A DNA stretch of 64,000 nucleotides from Actinoplanes nipponensis (GTDB lineage Bacteria > Actinomycetota > Actinomycetes > Mycobacteriales > Micromonosporaceae), in the NCBI RefSeq assembly GCF_016862275.1, contig NZ_BOMQ01000053.1:186001-250000 (forward strand), given 5' to 3'. Under the pieces are notes generated by a model. The model saw only the letters and a program-made list of their open reading frames with translations, was not told where the DNA came from and ran no database searches. Numbering within the stretch: position 1 is the first letter of the stretch; each line of letters opens with the position of its first letter. This document shows, in pieces, positions 24,826-32,944 of this stretch. The position numbers and the translations under genes were made by a program.

Positions 24826-25137
24826 ATGACCGTCATGACGGATGCCGTGGATACTTCCGCGGTGGCGAAGAAGAAGACTTCGGCGAGCCTGACAAACGCG
24901 TGATCGGAGCCGCGCTGGACGGCGAGATCACCGACCATCTGGGCTACGAGAAACACGACCCGGCCGGCAAGGACGGCGGTAACTCCGGCAACGGCGCACG
25001 GGCCAAGACCGTGCTCACCGACCATCGACCGCTTGACATCCATAGGGGGCATCAAGCGAATCGACTCCTACCAGGCCACCCTCGACCTTGCCGAAACCCT
25101 CGACTGGCTCAGCGCAGTCCCGGACCGAACCTCATGA
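24826..25137 (+). pseudogene. IS256-type transposase remnant (N-terminal pieces)
   Basis: AAGGAG precedes an ATG at 24826 whose frame gives a transposase-like start (M-T-V-M-T-D-A-V ...) and stops at 24903. In another frame, 24900-25030 encodes I-G-A-A-L-D-G-E-I-T-D-H-L-G-Y-E-K-H-D-P and N-G-A-R-A-K-T-V-L-T-D, the well-known N-terminal block of IS256/Mutator transposases. The part between is deleted and the whole catalytic domain is missing. The last ~90 bases hold a different open stretch (I-K-R-I-D-S-Y-Q-A-T-L-D-L-A-E) of unknown origin that runs to TGA 25135. Non-functional. Confidence 0.8.
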
Positions 25138-25554
25138 TCCGTCAGTTACGCCCTGGGCCCGCGCGGCCTTCGCCACGGCGGCCGGGGTGACCGGGGTGAA
25201 GAAGTTGACGAGATTGCCGTCGGGATCGCGGAACAGCAGGGACCGGTTGCCCCACGGCATCGTGGTGGGCTCGGCGACCAGGTCCGTGACGTCGCCGGCG
25301 ATGGCGCGGTAGACGCTGTCCACGTCGTCGACGAGGAACTCGATGATCGCGCCGCGGGAGCCGGCCGGGTCGGCGGTCCCCGGTCCCCACGACGCGACGG
25401 TCCGGGTGCTGCCGATCGCCAGGGTGGCGCCGGGGGTGGCCAGCTCGGCGAAGTCGCCGGTGTACCGGCGCGCCGGCACCCCGGTGACCCGCTCGTAGAA
25501 GGCGACGAGGCGCTCGACGTCGCCGGTGATGAGGCGGACCGAGACGAAGTTCAT
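25132..25554 (-). CDS. VOC-family (glyoxalase/bleomycin-resistance-like) protein
   Basis: 140 aa, one VOC domain with the beta-alpha-beta-beta-beta repeat: F-V-S-V-R-L-I-T-G-D-V-E-R-L-V-A-F-Y-E start and F-R-D-P-D-G-N-L-V-N-F-F end. Metal ligands of the fold (E in I-I-E-F, and late acidic residues) appear present. Members are dioxygenases, isomerases or binding proteins; the substrate cannot be told. GGGAGA about 8 bases before the ATG supports the start. It is divergent from the WYL regulator, which probably controls it. Confidence 0.85.
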   Translation of the reverse strand: MNFVSVRLITGDVERLVAFYERVTGVPARRYTGDFAELATPGATLAIGSTRTVASWGPGTADPAGSRGAIIEFLVDDVDSVYRAIAGDVTDLVAEPTTMPWGNRSLLFRDPDGNLVNFFTPVTPAAVAKAARAQGVTDGS

Positions 25555-25634
25555 GGTGGATCTCCCTGATCGGTGGGGCGGTTCTCCCCGCACGCTAGGC
25601 CGGATACTGGACAGAAACCGCCCACTATCGCGAC

Positions 25635-25640
25635 TAGATT
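25635..25640 (+). promoter_or_regulatory. -10 box for leaderless WYL regulator
   Basis: TAGATT ends 7 bases before the ATG at 25648; no ribosome-binding site is present in between. Confidence 0.55.
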
Positions 25641-25647
25641 GGGGCCC

Positions 25648-26616
25648 ATGGCCCGACCCACCGCCCAGGTCCTCACACTGCTGGAGCTGCTCCAGTCGGG
25701 CGGGCTGCGCACGCTGGCCGAGCTCGCCGACCGGCTCGGCGTCGACCCGCGCACGGTGCGGCGGTACGTGGCCCACCTGATCGACCTCGGCGTGCCCGTG
25801 GAGTCCGTCCGCGGCCGCCACGGCGGCTACCGGCTCGCCGCCGGCTTCCGCCTGCCGCCGCTGATGCTGAGCGACGACGAGGCGCTCGCCGTGCTGCTCG
25901 GCCTGGTCGCCGGCCGCCGCACGGGCCTCACGACGGCGACCGGCACGGCCGGTGAGACGGCGACCGCCAAGATCCGGCGGGTGCTGCCCGACCGGCTCGC
26001 CCGCAAGCTCGACGCCGTGCTCGACTCGCTGGCCTTCACCACCACGCCTGGCGAGGCGGCCGTCCCGGAGACCGCCGTGCTGCTCACCATCGCCGACGCG
26101 GTGCGCCACCACCGGCCTGTCGCGATCCGGTATGCCGCCGCCGACGGGCGGGCCAGCGCCCGCACCGTGCACCCGTACGGGCTGGTCGCCCACGCGGGCC
26201 GGTGGTACGTCACGGGCGCCGACCCGCAGCTCGGCGAGGACCGCACCTTCCGGCTCGATCGCATCGCGGAGGCGCGCACCCTGCCGGGCTCGTTCGAGCC
26301 TCCGGCCGGGATCGACCCGGCCCGGCGCGTCCTGTCCGGACTCGCCCGGGCGCCGTACCGGCACGAGGTGACCGTGCGGATCCAGGGGACGACCGAGCAC
26401 CTCCGGACCCGGCTTCCCGCCGCGGTGGCGGAGCTCTCGGCGCCCGACGACGCCGGCTGGATCCGCGCCGACCTGCGCGCGGAGCGGCTCGACTGGCTGC
26501 CGGCGGTGCTCGCCTCGCTCGACCGGCCGTTCGTCATCGAGCGGCCCGCCGAGCTCCGGAGCCTGGTGGCCGCCCTCGCCGACCGGCTGGCGGCCGGCGC
26601 CCGCCCGCCGGGCTGA
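25648..26616 (+). CDS. HTH-WYL (YafY/DeoR-like) transcriptional regulator
   Basis: 322 aa from the ATG at 25648. N-terminal winged helix with T-L-A-E-L-A-D-R-L-G-V-D-P-R-T-V-R-R-Y recognition segment and wing G-G-Y-R-L. The WYL domain contains the R-T-V-H-P-Y-G-L-V-A-H-A-G-R-W-Y-V-T-G strand pair and R-T-F-R-L-D-R-I, and a WCX extension follows. WYL domains bind nucleotides or nucleic-acid ligands. It is divergent from the VOC gene (93 bp), which is the likely target. The phosphotransferase gene follows 21 bp downstream with its own -10 box. Confidence 0.88.
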   Translation: MARPTAQVLTLLELLQSGGLRTLAELADRLGVDPRTVRRYVAHLIDLGVPVESVRGRHGGYRLAAGFRLPPLMLSDDEALAVLLGLVAGRRTGLTTATGTAGETATAKIRRVLPDRLARKLDAVLDSLAFTTTPGEAAVPETAVLLTIADAVRHHRPVAIRYAAADGRASARTVHPYGLVAHAGRWYVTGADPQLGEDRTFRLDRIAEARTLPGSFEPPAGIDPARRVLSGLARAPYRHEVTVRIQGTTEHLRTRLPAAVAELSAPDDAGWIRADLRAERLDWLPAVLASLDRPFVIERPAELRSLVAALADRLAAGARPPG

Positions 26617-26624
26617 CGAGGTCG

Positions 26625-26630
26625 TACGGT
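26625..26630 (+). promoter_or_regulatory. -10 box for leaderless phosphotransferase gene
   Basis: TACGGT ends 7 bases before the ATG at 26638. Confidence 0.45.
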
Positions 26631-26637
26631 CGGCAGC

Positions 26638-27528
26638 ATGTTCCCCACTTCGCGGTCGATAGTGGATCCCGGCGCGCTGGCGGCCCTGGCGGCGCGGGAG
26701 TACGGGCTGGAAGTCACCGGCTGCGTGCTGCTGCGCTCACTCGTCAACGACGTCTATCGGCTGGACACCCCGTCGGGACCCCGGGCGCTCAAGCTCTACC
26801 GGGCCGGGTACGCGGCGGCCGGGTGGGAGCTCGCGCTGGCGGCGCACGTGGGGGCGGGGGTCGCTCAGGGCGTACCGCTGCTCGACGGCCGCCCGGCCGG
26901 CCGGCTGACCGCCGCCGAGGGCCCGCGGGCCTTCACGCTGTGGAACTGGGTGCCCGGCGGCAAACCGCCGAAGCCCCGCACCGACGAGCTGTACCACCGC
27001 TTCGGCCGGGCCACCGCCGCGTTCCACGAGGCCAGCACGGGCTTCGCGGGCCCGTCGGCGATCGACGCCGGCGACCTGGTCGACGAGGTCCTGGCCCGCG
27101 TCCCGGACGCGGCGGACCGGTCGCTGATCGCCGGGCTGGCCGCCGCGGCCGCCGGCCGGCTGGCGGGGGCGGACCTCGAGCGGGGCATCTGCCACGGCGA
27201 CGTGACGCTGGACAACGTGCACCGCGCCGGCGACCGGCTGATCTTCTTCGACCTGGACCGGGCGGCGGTGGGCTACCGGGCGGCGGACCTGGCGCCGGTG
27301 TCGGCGACCCCGCACTGGCCGGCGTTTTTGGCCGGCTACCGCACGGTGCGGCCGGTGCGGGCCGCGGACGAGGCGGCGCTGCCGTGGCTGAGCGTCCTGC
27401 TGCGGATCGACTATCTGCACTTCCACCTGTACGCGAAGCCGGCCATGCGGGGAACGGAGTCGCTGGGGGAGGGCTGGATCGAGCAGAACCTGACCGAACT
27501 ACGCGCGGCCGCCCAGCGCCTGTCGTAG
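26638..27528 (+). CDS. Phosphotransferase (APH/choline-kinase fold)
   Basis: 296 aa. Kinase-like fold with an ATP-lysine strand (R-A-L-K-L-Y-R), catalytic loop C-H-G-D-V-T-L-D-N-V (Asp and Asn present) and metal-binding F-F-D-L-D-R-A. This places it in the APH family, which phosphorylates aminoglycosides, homoserine, sugars or choline-like alcohols. No feature marks it as a resistance enzyme, and W-N-W-V-P-G-G-K after the hinge is typical of the homoserine-kinase-like branch. Confidence 0.85.
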   Translation: MFPTSRSIVDPGALAALAAREYGLEVTGCVLLRSLVNDVYRLDTPSGPRALKLYRAGYAAAGWELALAAHVGAGVAQGVPLLDGRPAGRLTAAEGPRAFTLWNWVPGGKPPKPRTDELYHRFGRATAAFHEASTGFAGPSAIDAGDLVDEVLARVPDAADRSLIAGLAAAAAGRLAGADLERGICHGDVTLDNVHRAGDRLIFFDLDRAAVGYRAADLAPVSATPHWPAFLAGYRTVRPVRAADEAALPWLSVLLRIDYLHFHLYAKPAMRGTESLGEGWIEQNLTELRAAAQRLS

Positions 27529-27543
27529 ATGTTTAGTTCGGGC

Positions 27544-27549
27544 TATAGT
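27544..27549 (+). promoter_or_regulatory. -10 box of the toxin-antitoxin operon
   Basis: TATAGT lies 6 bases before a GTG at 27556, the likely leaderless start of the broken toxin gene; the antitoxin is read from the same transcript. Confidence 0.5.
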
Positions 27550-27555
27550 TGGTTG

Positions 27556-27757
27556 GTGGCATCCGAAACGTCGAGTCGCTGGGCCGTGCGGGTCACCGTG
27601 GAATGCGGGAGTGGCTGCGAGCTCTGCGTGAGGCCGATCCCGCGACCTACCGATCGGTGAACGTGGCCATCGACATGCTGGCCGAGAACGGACCCGGGTT
27701 GGGCCGGCCATTGGTCGAGCGTGGCTGGCCATGGAACGGAAGCGGAGGGAGGCGTGA
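27556..27757 (+). pseudogene. RelE/HigB-type toxin gene, frameshifted and internally deleted
   Basis: From GTG 27556 the frame gives W-A-V-R-V-T-V-E and then goes out of phase by one missing base near 27600. The next frame continues as R-E-W-L-R-A-L-R-E-A-D-P-A-T-Y-R and G-L-G-R-P-L-V, the N-terminal half of the phage-derived Gp49-like/HigB toxin family. The catalytic half is missing, and the coding resumes in a third frame with W-L-A-M-E-R-K-R to TGA 27757, the normal end of these toxins. The toxin should be dead. Confidence 0.7.
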
Positions 27758-28071
27758 TGACTGATTTTCACGACTGGGACGACGTCCGGGCCGAATTGCA
27801 CGACGGCGACGAGGCCGCTCTCGGCGCCGAGCGGGCGCGTACGGAGGCCTGGGTCTCCGCATTCCATCTGGCGGAGGAGCGCAAGCGCCTGGGCCTCACC
27901 CAGCGCGAGGTCGCCGACCTCATGGGCGTCACGCCCGGCCGGGTGAGCCAGATCGAGAACGGCGATCTCGACGTGAACGAGGTGGCGACGCTGAGCCGGT
28001 ACGCGCGGGCGCTCGGCGCGCGGATGCGCATCATCTTCGACTACGGCAACGATCTCCGGCAGATCGCCTGA
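27757..28071 (+). CDS. XRE-family antitoxin (HigA-like), intact
   Basis: 104 aa. The ATG overlaps the toxin remnant's stop as TGATG, the usual toxin-antitoxin coupling. The helix-turn-helix covers residues ~40-95: E-R-K-R-L-G-L-T-Q-R-E-V-A-D-L-M-G-V-T-P-G-R-V-S-Q-I-E-N-G and V-A-T-L-S-R-Y-A-R-A-L-G-A. In an intact pair it would neutralise the toxin and repress the operon. Here it persists beside a broken toxin, so only its repressor or cross-antitoxin role could remain. Confidence 0.85.
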   Translation: MTDFHDWDDVRAELHDGDEAALGAERARTEAWVSAFHLAEERKRLGLTQREVADLMGVTPGRVSQIENGDLDVNEVATLSRYARALGARMRIIFDYGNDLRQIA

Positions 28072-28174
28072 CCCCGGGCGCGCCCGCGGTTTCTCAGTTG
28101 GGGGCCGCGGGGGCCGATGAGAGGAGCAAGTCCGGCGGCACCCTGCACGCCTGCGGGCGGAACGGGGGAGACCG

Positions 28175-29392
28175 ATGGTGCGCAAGACGCGCAGCGAGGC
28201 GGAACAGCAGGTCGCGGAGCTGCTGCGGACCGCCCGGGAGTCGCTGGGGCTGAGCCTCGCCTTCATGACCCGGATGGACGGGACCACCCAGCACCTGGAG
28301 GTGGTCGAGTCGCCGCTGCCGTGGGTGTTCAAGGACGGCAACACCCAGCCCCAGGCGACCACGTTCTGCCAGGCGATCATCGACGGCAAGCTGCCCGCGG
28401 TCATGCCGAACGTCAAGGACTTCCCGGTCGCCATGAAGCTGCCGTCGGCCCGGATGCCCCGGATCCGCAGTTTCGTCTCGGTGCCGATGGTGCTCAGCGA
28501 CGGCACCCTCTACGGCACCTTCTGCGCCGCCGGGTTCGCCGCCGACAAGGCGCTCAGCAAGCGGGACAAGGCGCTGATGGAGGTCCTGTCCCGGGCCGCC
28601 GCGCTGATCATCGAGCCGGGCGTGCGGGAGCAGGCCCGCAATTCCGAGATCGCCGGCCGGCTGCATCCGGTGATCGCCGCCGGCGGGCCCGCCGTCCTGC
28701 TCCAGCCGATCGTCGACCTGGCCACCCGCCGGCGCGTCGGCGCCGAGGCGCTGAGCCGGTTCCCGGCCGGGTGGCAGCTGCCGCCCGACCGGTGCTTCGC
28801 CGACGCCGACCTGATCGGCGAGCGGGAACGCCTGGAGGTGCAGGCGCTGCGCCGCGCCGCGGAACACCTCGGCCGGGTCACCGGCTACGTGGCCATGAAC
28901 GTCTCCCCGGCCACCCTGTTCACCCGCTCCTGCGCCGAGTTCCTGGCCGGGATGCCGCTCGACCGGGTCGTGCTGGAGCTCACCGAGCACGAGCCGATCG
29001 AGGACTACGACCAGCTGCGGGCGGTGCTGGCGCCGCTGCGGGCCCGGGGTCTGCGCCTGGCCATCGACGACGTCGGGGCGGGCTTCTCGTCGCTGCGGCA
29101 CATCGTGGCCACCGCGCCCGACGTCATCAAGCTGGACCGCAGCATCGTCACCGGCCTCAGCGACGACCCGGTGCTCGCCGTGGTGGTGCGGGCCCTGGTC
29201 GACCTGGCCGGGGCCACCGGCGCCCGGGTGGTCGCCGAGGGGGTGGAGACCGAGGCGGACGCGGCGACGCTGGCCGGGCTGGGCGCCGCGCTGGGCCAGG
29301 GGTGGCACTTCGGCCGGGCGACCACGCCGGAGGACCTGCGCGACGAGTACCCGCGGGAGCCGGCCGCCGCGGTGGCTGTCACCGCCCGCTGA
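28175..29392 (+). CDS. GAF-EAL cyclic-di-GMP phosphodiesterase
   Basis: 405 aa. N-terminal GAF domain (residues ~10-155), then an EAL domain from ~165. All catalytic signatures are present: A-E-A-L (near residue 190), N-V-S-P-A-T-L, V-L-E-L-T-E-H-E, I-D-D-V-G-A-G-F-S-S-L, I-K-L-D-R-S-I-V and V-A-E-G-V-E-T-E, with a final Q-G-W-H-F-G-R. It should hydrolyse c-di-GMP to pGpG under control of a GAF ligand. No GGDEF domain and no membrane segment, so it is a cytosolic enzyme. GGGGGAG before the ATG is a good ribosome site. Confidence 0.9.
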   Translation: MVRKTRSEAEQQVAELLRTARESLGLSLAFMTRMDGTTQHLEVVESPLPWVFKDGNTQPQATTFCQAIIDGKLPAVMPNVKDFPVAMKLPSARMPRIRSFVSVPMVLSDGTLYGTFCAAGFAADKALSKRDKALMEVLSRAAALIIEPGVREQARNSEIAGRLHPVIAAGGPAVLLQPIVDLATRRRVGAEALSRFPAGWQLPPDRCFADADLIGERERLEVQALRRAAEHLGRVTGYVAMNVSPATLFTRSCAEFLAGMPLDRVVLELTEHEPIEDYDQLRAVLAPLRARGLRLAIDDVGAGFSSLRHIVATAPDVIKLDRSIVTGLSDDPVLAVVVRALVDLAGATGARVVAEGVETEADAATLAGLGAALGQGWHFGRATTPEDLRDEYPREPAAAVAVTAR

Positions 29393-29455
29393 CCGGAGCC
29401 GATCGGGGGAGCGGAACTGTCCGGTAGTCGGCAGCTCCGGCAGCCCGCCGGTCAG

Positions 29456-29461
29456 TAGGCT
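29456..29461 (+). promoter_or_regulatory. -10 box for second LAL regulator
   Basis: TAGGCT ends 8 bases before the ATG at 29470; no ribosome-binding site between. Confidence 0.45.
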
Positions 29462-29469
29462 CGGCCCGG

Positions 29470-32043
29470 ATGGAGCTCCTGGAGCGGGCCGGCGCGCTCG
29501 CCGACCTCGACGCGCTGCTGGCCGACACGGCCGGCGGTGGGCGGATCGCCGTCGTCTCCGGGGAGGCCGGCGCCGGGAAGTCCAGTCTGGCCGGCGCGTT
29601 CACCGCCACCGTGGGCAGCCGGGCCTGGGTGCTGTGGGGCGCCTGCGATCCGCTGCTCACCCCGCGCGCGCTCGGCCCGCTGCACGACATCGCCCGCCAG
29701 GTCGGCGGGGCGCTGCGGGAGAGGCTGGGCGCGGGGGAGCGGGGGGCCGTCTTCGACGCCCTGCTCGACGCCCTGGACGGGCCCCGGCAGCGGCGCCGCC
29801 CGGTGGTGGTGATGGAGGATCTGCACTGGGCCGACGAGGCGACCCTCGACCTGGTCGCGTTCCTCGGGCGCCGGCTCGCGCTGTGCCGGGTGCTGCTCGT
29901 CCTCACGTACCGTGATGACGAGGTCGGTCCCGACCACCAGCTCCGGACCGTCCTGGCCGGACTGCCGCGGGGCCTGGTCCGCCGGCTGCCGCTGGCTCCG
30001 CTGTCGGTCGCGGCGGTCGACGAGCTCGCGCGCCGCGCGGGGCGGTCTTCCTCCTCCGTGTACGAGGTGACGGGCGGTAACCCGCTGCTGGTCTCCGAGG
30101 TGCTCGCCGCGGCGGGCTCCGGGGTGCCGCCGACGGTCCGCGACCTGGTGCTGTCCCGGCTCGCCGCGCTGTCGCCGGCCGCCCGGGAGGCCGCCGGTTT
30201 CGTGTCCGTCGTGCCGTCGCAGGCCGAGCCGGCGTTGCTGGGCTCGCGGGCCGCCGGCGTCGAGGAGTGCCTCGCCGGCGGCGTGCTCGGCGCCACCGCC
30301 GACGGCGTCGCCTTCCGGCACGAGCTGTTGCGCCGGGCGGTGGAGGAGTCGCTGTCGCCGGTGCGCCGGGCGGCCCGGCACGCCGACGTGCTGGCCCTGC
30401 TGGCCGGCCGGCCCGGGGTCGACCCGGCCCGGCTGGTGCACCACGCCCACCACGCCGGTGACGCCGCCGCCGTGCTGCGCTGGGCGCCGGTGGCCGCCCG
30501 GCGGGCCGCCGCGGTCGGCGCCAACCGGCAGGCCGCGGCCCACTACGAGCTGGCGCTGCGGCACGCCGGCGGCGCGTCCGCCGGCGAACGGGCGGAGCTG
30601 CTGGAGGCGTACGCCACCGCCGGGTATCTGGCCGGGCTGATCGGGGAGGCGCTGGCGGCCCGGCAGCAGTCGCTGGCCCTGCGCGAGCGGGCCGGCGACA
30701 CGGTCCGGGTCGGCGAGAACCTGCGCTGGCTGTCCCGGCTGAACTGGTGGCGGGGGCACACCGGCCGGGCCCGGGCGGCGGGCATCCGGGCGGTCGAGGT
30801 GCTCGAGTCGATCCCGCCCGGCCCGCAGCTCGCGATGGCGTACAGCAACCTGTCGCAGCTGCACATGCTGGCCGGCGAGGACACCGCGATCGAGTGGGGC
30901 GAACGCGCCATCGCCCTGGCCCGGCACTTCGGCGACCGGGACACCGAGGTGCACGCCCTGGTCAACGTCGGTTCGGCCCGGATGGAGCAGGACCCCGAGG
31001 CGGGCGGTGTGGAACTGGAACGCGCCCATGCGATGGCCGCCGCCGCGGGGCTGGACGACCACGCCACCCGGGCGCTGGCCAACCGGGCGTGCCAGGTGGT
31101 CGAGTGGTGCGACTTCGACGTCGCCGCGGACGTGCTGGCCCGGGTGCTCGAGTTCGCCGAGGCCCGCGACCTGGACGGCTACGTGCGCCACCTGCTCGGC
31201 TACCGGGCCGCGATGCTGCTGGCCCGCGGCGACTGGGCCGGCGCCCGGGCCGACGCGGAGGCGGCGCTGGCCGGCCCGGCCCGGGAGGGGCCGTCGCGGT
31301 GCACGGCCCAGGTGGCGCTCGGCCGGTTGCGGTCGCGGCGCGGTGAGCCGGACGCGGCCGGGATCCTGCACACCGCGGAGCTGCCCGCGTACGAGGCGAA
31401 CGAGGTGCAGTTCGTCGGCCCGGTCGCGGGCGGGCTCGCCGAGCACTACTGGATCGCCGGCGACCCGGCCCGGGCGGCCGCCGAGGCGCGGCGCGGGTAC
31501 GACCTGGCCGTCCGCGTCCGCCACCCGTGGTTCGCCGGGCAGCTCGCGTACTGGATGTGGCGGGCCGGCGAGCCGGTCGAGGCGCCCGGGTGGATCGGGC
31601 TGCCGTACAGGTTGCTGATCGAGGGGGACTGGCCGGGCGCCGCCGCCGAGTGGGCCCGCCGGGGCTGCGCCTACGCCCGGGCCGAGGCGTTGAGCTGCGG
31701 TGACGAGCCGGCGGCAGCGGAGGCGCTGCGCATCGTGGACGGGTTGGGCGCGGCCGGTACGGCCCGGCGGCTCCGCGCGGAGCTGCGGGACCGGGGCGTG
31801 CGGGCGCCGCGCGGGCCGCGCCCGTCGACCGCCGCCCACCCGAGCGGGTTGACGGCCCGGCAGCGCGAGGTGCTGACGCTGCTGGCCGAGGGGCTGAGCA
31901 ACGCCGACATCGCCGTCCGGCTGACGCTGTCGGCCAAGACCGTCGACCATCACGTGTCGGCGGTGCTGGGCAAGCTCGGCGTACCGTCGCGGGGCCAGGC
32001 CGCCGCGGCCGCCCGCCGTCTCGGGCTGCTGACGGCCCGCTGA
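29470..32043 (+). CDS. LuxR-family ATP-binding regulator (LAL type)
   Basis: 857 aa. P-loop GEAGAGKS (residues 31-38), Walker B V-V-V-M-E-D-L-H-W-A near 113-122, a V-T-G-G-N-P-L-L sensor motif, a long TPR-like helical region, and a C-terminal GerE helix-turn-helix in the last ~62 residues (LTARQREVLTLLAEGLSNADI, then TVDHHVSAVLGKLGV). It is an ATP-dependent activator. The next gene, a methyltransferase 60 bp downstream on the same strand, has its own -10 box and may be regulated by it. Confidence 0.9.
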   Translation: MELLERAGALADLDALLADTAGGGRIAVVSGEAGAGKSSLAGAFTATVGSRAWVLWGACDPLLTPRALGPLHDIARQVGGALRERLGAGERGAVFDALLDALDGPRQRRRPVVVMEDLHWADEATLDLVAFLGRRLALCRVLLVLTYRDDEVGPDHQLRTVLAGLPRGLVRRLPLAPLSVAAVDELARRAGRSSSSVYEVTGGNPLLVSEVLAAAGSGVPPTVRDLVLSRLAALSPAAREAAGFVSVVPSQAEPALLGSRAAGVEECLAGGVLGATADGVAFRHELLRRAVEESLSPVRRAARHADVLALLAGRPGVDPARLVHHAHHAGDAAAVLRWAPVAARRAAAVGANRQAAAHYELALRHAGGASAGERAELLEAYATAGYLAGLIGEALAARQQSLALRERAGDTVRVGENLRWLSRLNWWRGHTGRARAAGIRAVEVLESIPPGPQLAMAYSNLSQLHMLAGEDTAIEWGERAIALARHFGDRDTEVHALVNVGSARMEQDPEAGGVELERAHAMAAAAGLDDHATRALANRACQVVEWCDFDVAADVLARVLEFAEARDLDGYVRHLLGYRAAMLLARGDWAGARADAEAALAGPAREGPSRCTAQVALGRLRSRRGEPDAAGILHTAELPAYEANEVQFVGPVAGGLAEHYWIAGDPARAAAEARRGYDLAVRVRHPWFAGQLAYWMWRAGEPVEAPGWIGLPYRLLIEGDWPGAAAEWARRGCAYARAEALSCGDEPAAAEALRIVDGLGAAGTARRLRAELRDRGVRAPRGPRPSTAAHPSGLTARQREVLTLLAEGLSNADIAVRLTLSAKTVDHHVSAVLGKLGVPSRGQAAAAARRLGLLTAR

Positions 32044-32090
32044 CGCCAACATGGGGAGAATTCCCCACGCCCGCCCCCGGACCGCGCCCC

Positions 32091-32096
32091 TAGCGT
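32091..32096 (+). promoter_or_regulatory. -10 box for leaderless methyltransferase gene
   Basis: TAGCGT ends 7 bases before the ATG at 32104. Confidence 0.5.
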
Positions 32097-32103
32097 CGCC
32101 GGC

Positions 32104-32919
32104 ATGACAACGAGCTCACTCGCCCTCGAGGGCATCAAGGCACGCCAGCAGAAGACCTGGGCCAGCGGCGACTACGGCGCGGTCGGCGCGCTCATCCACC
32201 CGATCTCGGAACGGCTGGTCCAGGCGGCCGACCTGGCCGCCGGCTCGCGGGTCCTGGACGTGGCCACCGGTACGGGCAACGCCGCGCTCGCCGCCGCCCG
32301 CTGCCGGTGCCCGGTCACCGGCGTCGACTACGTACCGGAGCTGCTGGAACGCGGCCGGGCCCGGGCCGCCGCCGAGCACCTGGACGTCGACTTCGCCGAG
32401 GGCGACGCCGAGGCCCTGCCGTTCGCCGACGGCGAATGGGACGCGGTGCTGTCCGTCGTCGGCGTCATGTTCGCGCCCGACCAGGAGCGGGCCGCCGCCG
32501 AGCTGACCCGGGTGTGCCGGCCGGGCGGCACGATCGCCCTGGCCAACTGGACGCCGGACGGCTTCATCGGCGAGCTCTTCCGCACGGTGGGGCGCCGGGT
32601 CCCGCCGCCGGCCGGGGTGCGCGCGCCCGTGGAGTGGGGCAGCGAGCCGCGGCTGCGCGAGCTGTTCGGCGACCGGGTCCGCGACCTGCGGATCGACCGT
32701 CGCGAGTTCGTGTTCCGGTTCCGCGCCCCGCACGAGCTGGCCGACTACTTCCGGGCGCACTACGGGCCCACGCTGAAGGCCTTCGAGGCGCTCGACGAGG
32801 ACCACGGCAAGTTGCTGTACGCCGACCTGGTCGAGCTGGCCGCCCGCTACAACGTGGCCACCGACGGCACCGCGAAGATCCCCGCGGCGTACCTGGAGGT
32901 GCTGGCCACCCGGGCCTGA
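32104..32919 (+). CDS. Class I SAM methyltransferase (UbiE-like)
   Basis: 271 aa. Motif I is V-L-D-V-A-T-G-T-G-N-A-A, followed by V-T-G-V-D-Y-V-P-E, E-G-D-A-E-A-L-P-F-A-D and W-D-A-V-L-S-V-V-G-V-M-F, then C-R-P-G-G-T-I-A-L-A-N-W. This spacing is that of UbiE/COQ5-like C- or O-methyltransferases. No menaquinone genes are adjacent, so a small-molecule substrate is left open. Confidence 0.88.
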   Translation: MTTSSLALEGIKARQQKTWASGDYGAVGALIHPISERLVQAADLAAGSRVLDVATGTGNAALAAARCRCPVTGVDYVPELLERGRARAAAEHLDVDFAEGDAEALPFADGEWDAVLSVVGVMFAPDQERAAAELTRVCRPGGTIALANWTPDGFIGELFRTVGRRVPPPAGVRAPVEWGSEPRLRELFGDRVRDLRIDRREFVFRFRAPHELADYFRAHYGPTLKAFEALDEDHGKLLYADLVELAARYNVATDGTAKIPAAYLEVLATRA

Positions 32920-32944
32920 CCGGCTTCTCAGGCGCCGGTCAGGC
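32914..32944. terminator. Bidirectional terminator between convergent genes
   Basis: Arms GCCTGACCGG (32914-32923) and CCGGTCAGGC (32935-32944) with an 11-base loop. The stem overlaps the methyltransferase stop and the end of the SHOCT gene lies in it, so it can serve both strands. Confidence 0.75.

Noticed and set aside
24900-25030. An intact transposase at the IS256-like segment
   Set aside because: Only the N-terminal block is present, in two frames; the DDE catalytic part is missing.
29452-32052. 866-aa open frame on the minus strand
   Set aside because: Exactly antisense to the LAL regulator with P-loop and LuxR helix-turn-helix; no motif of its own.
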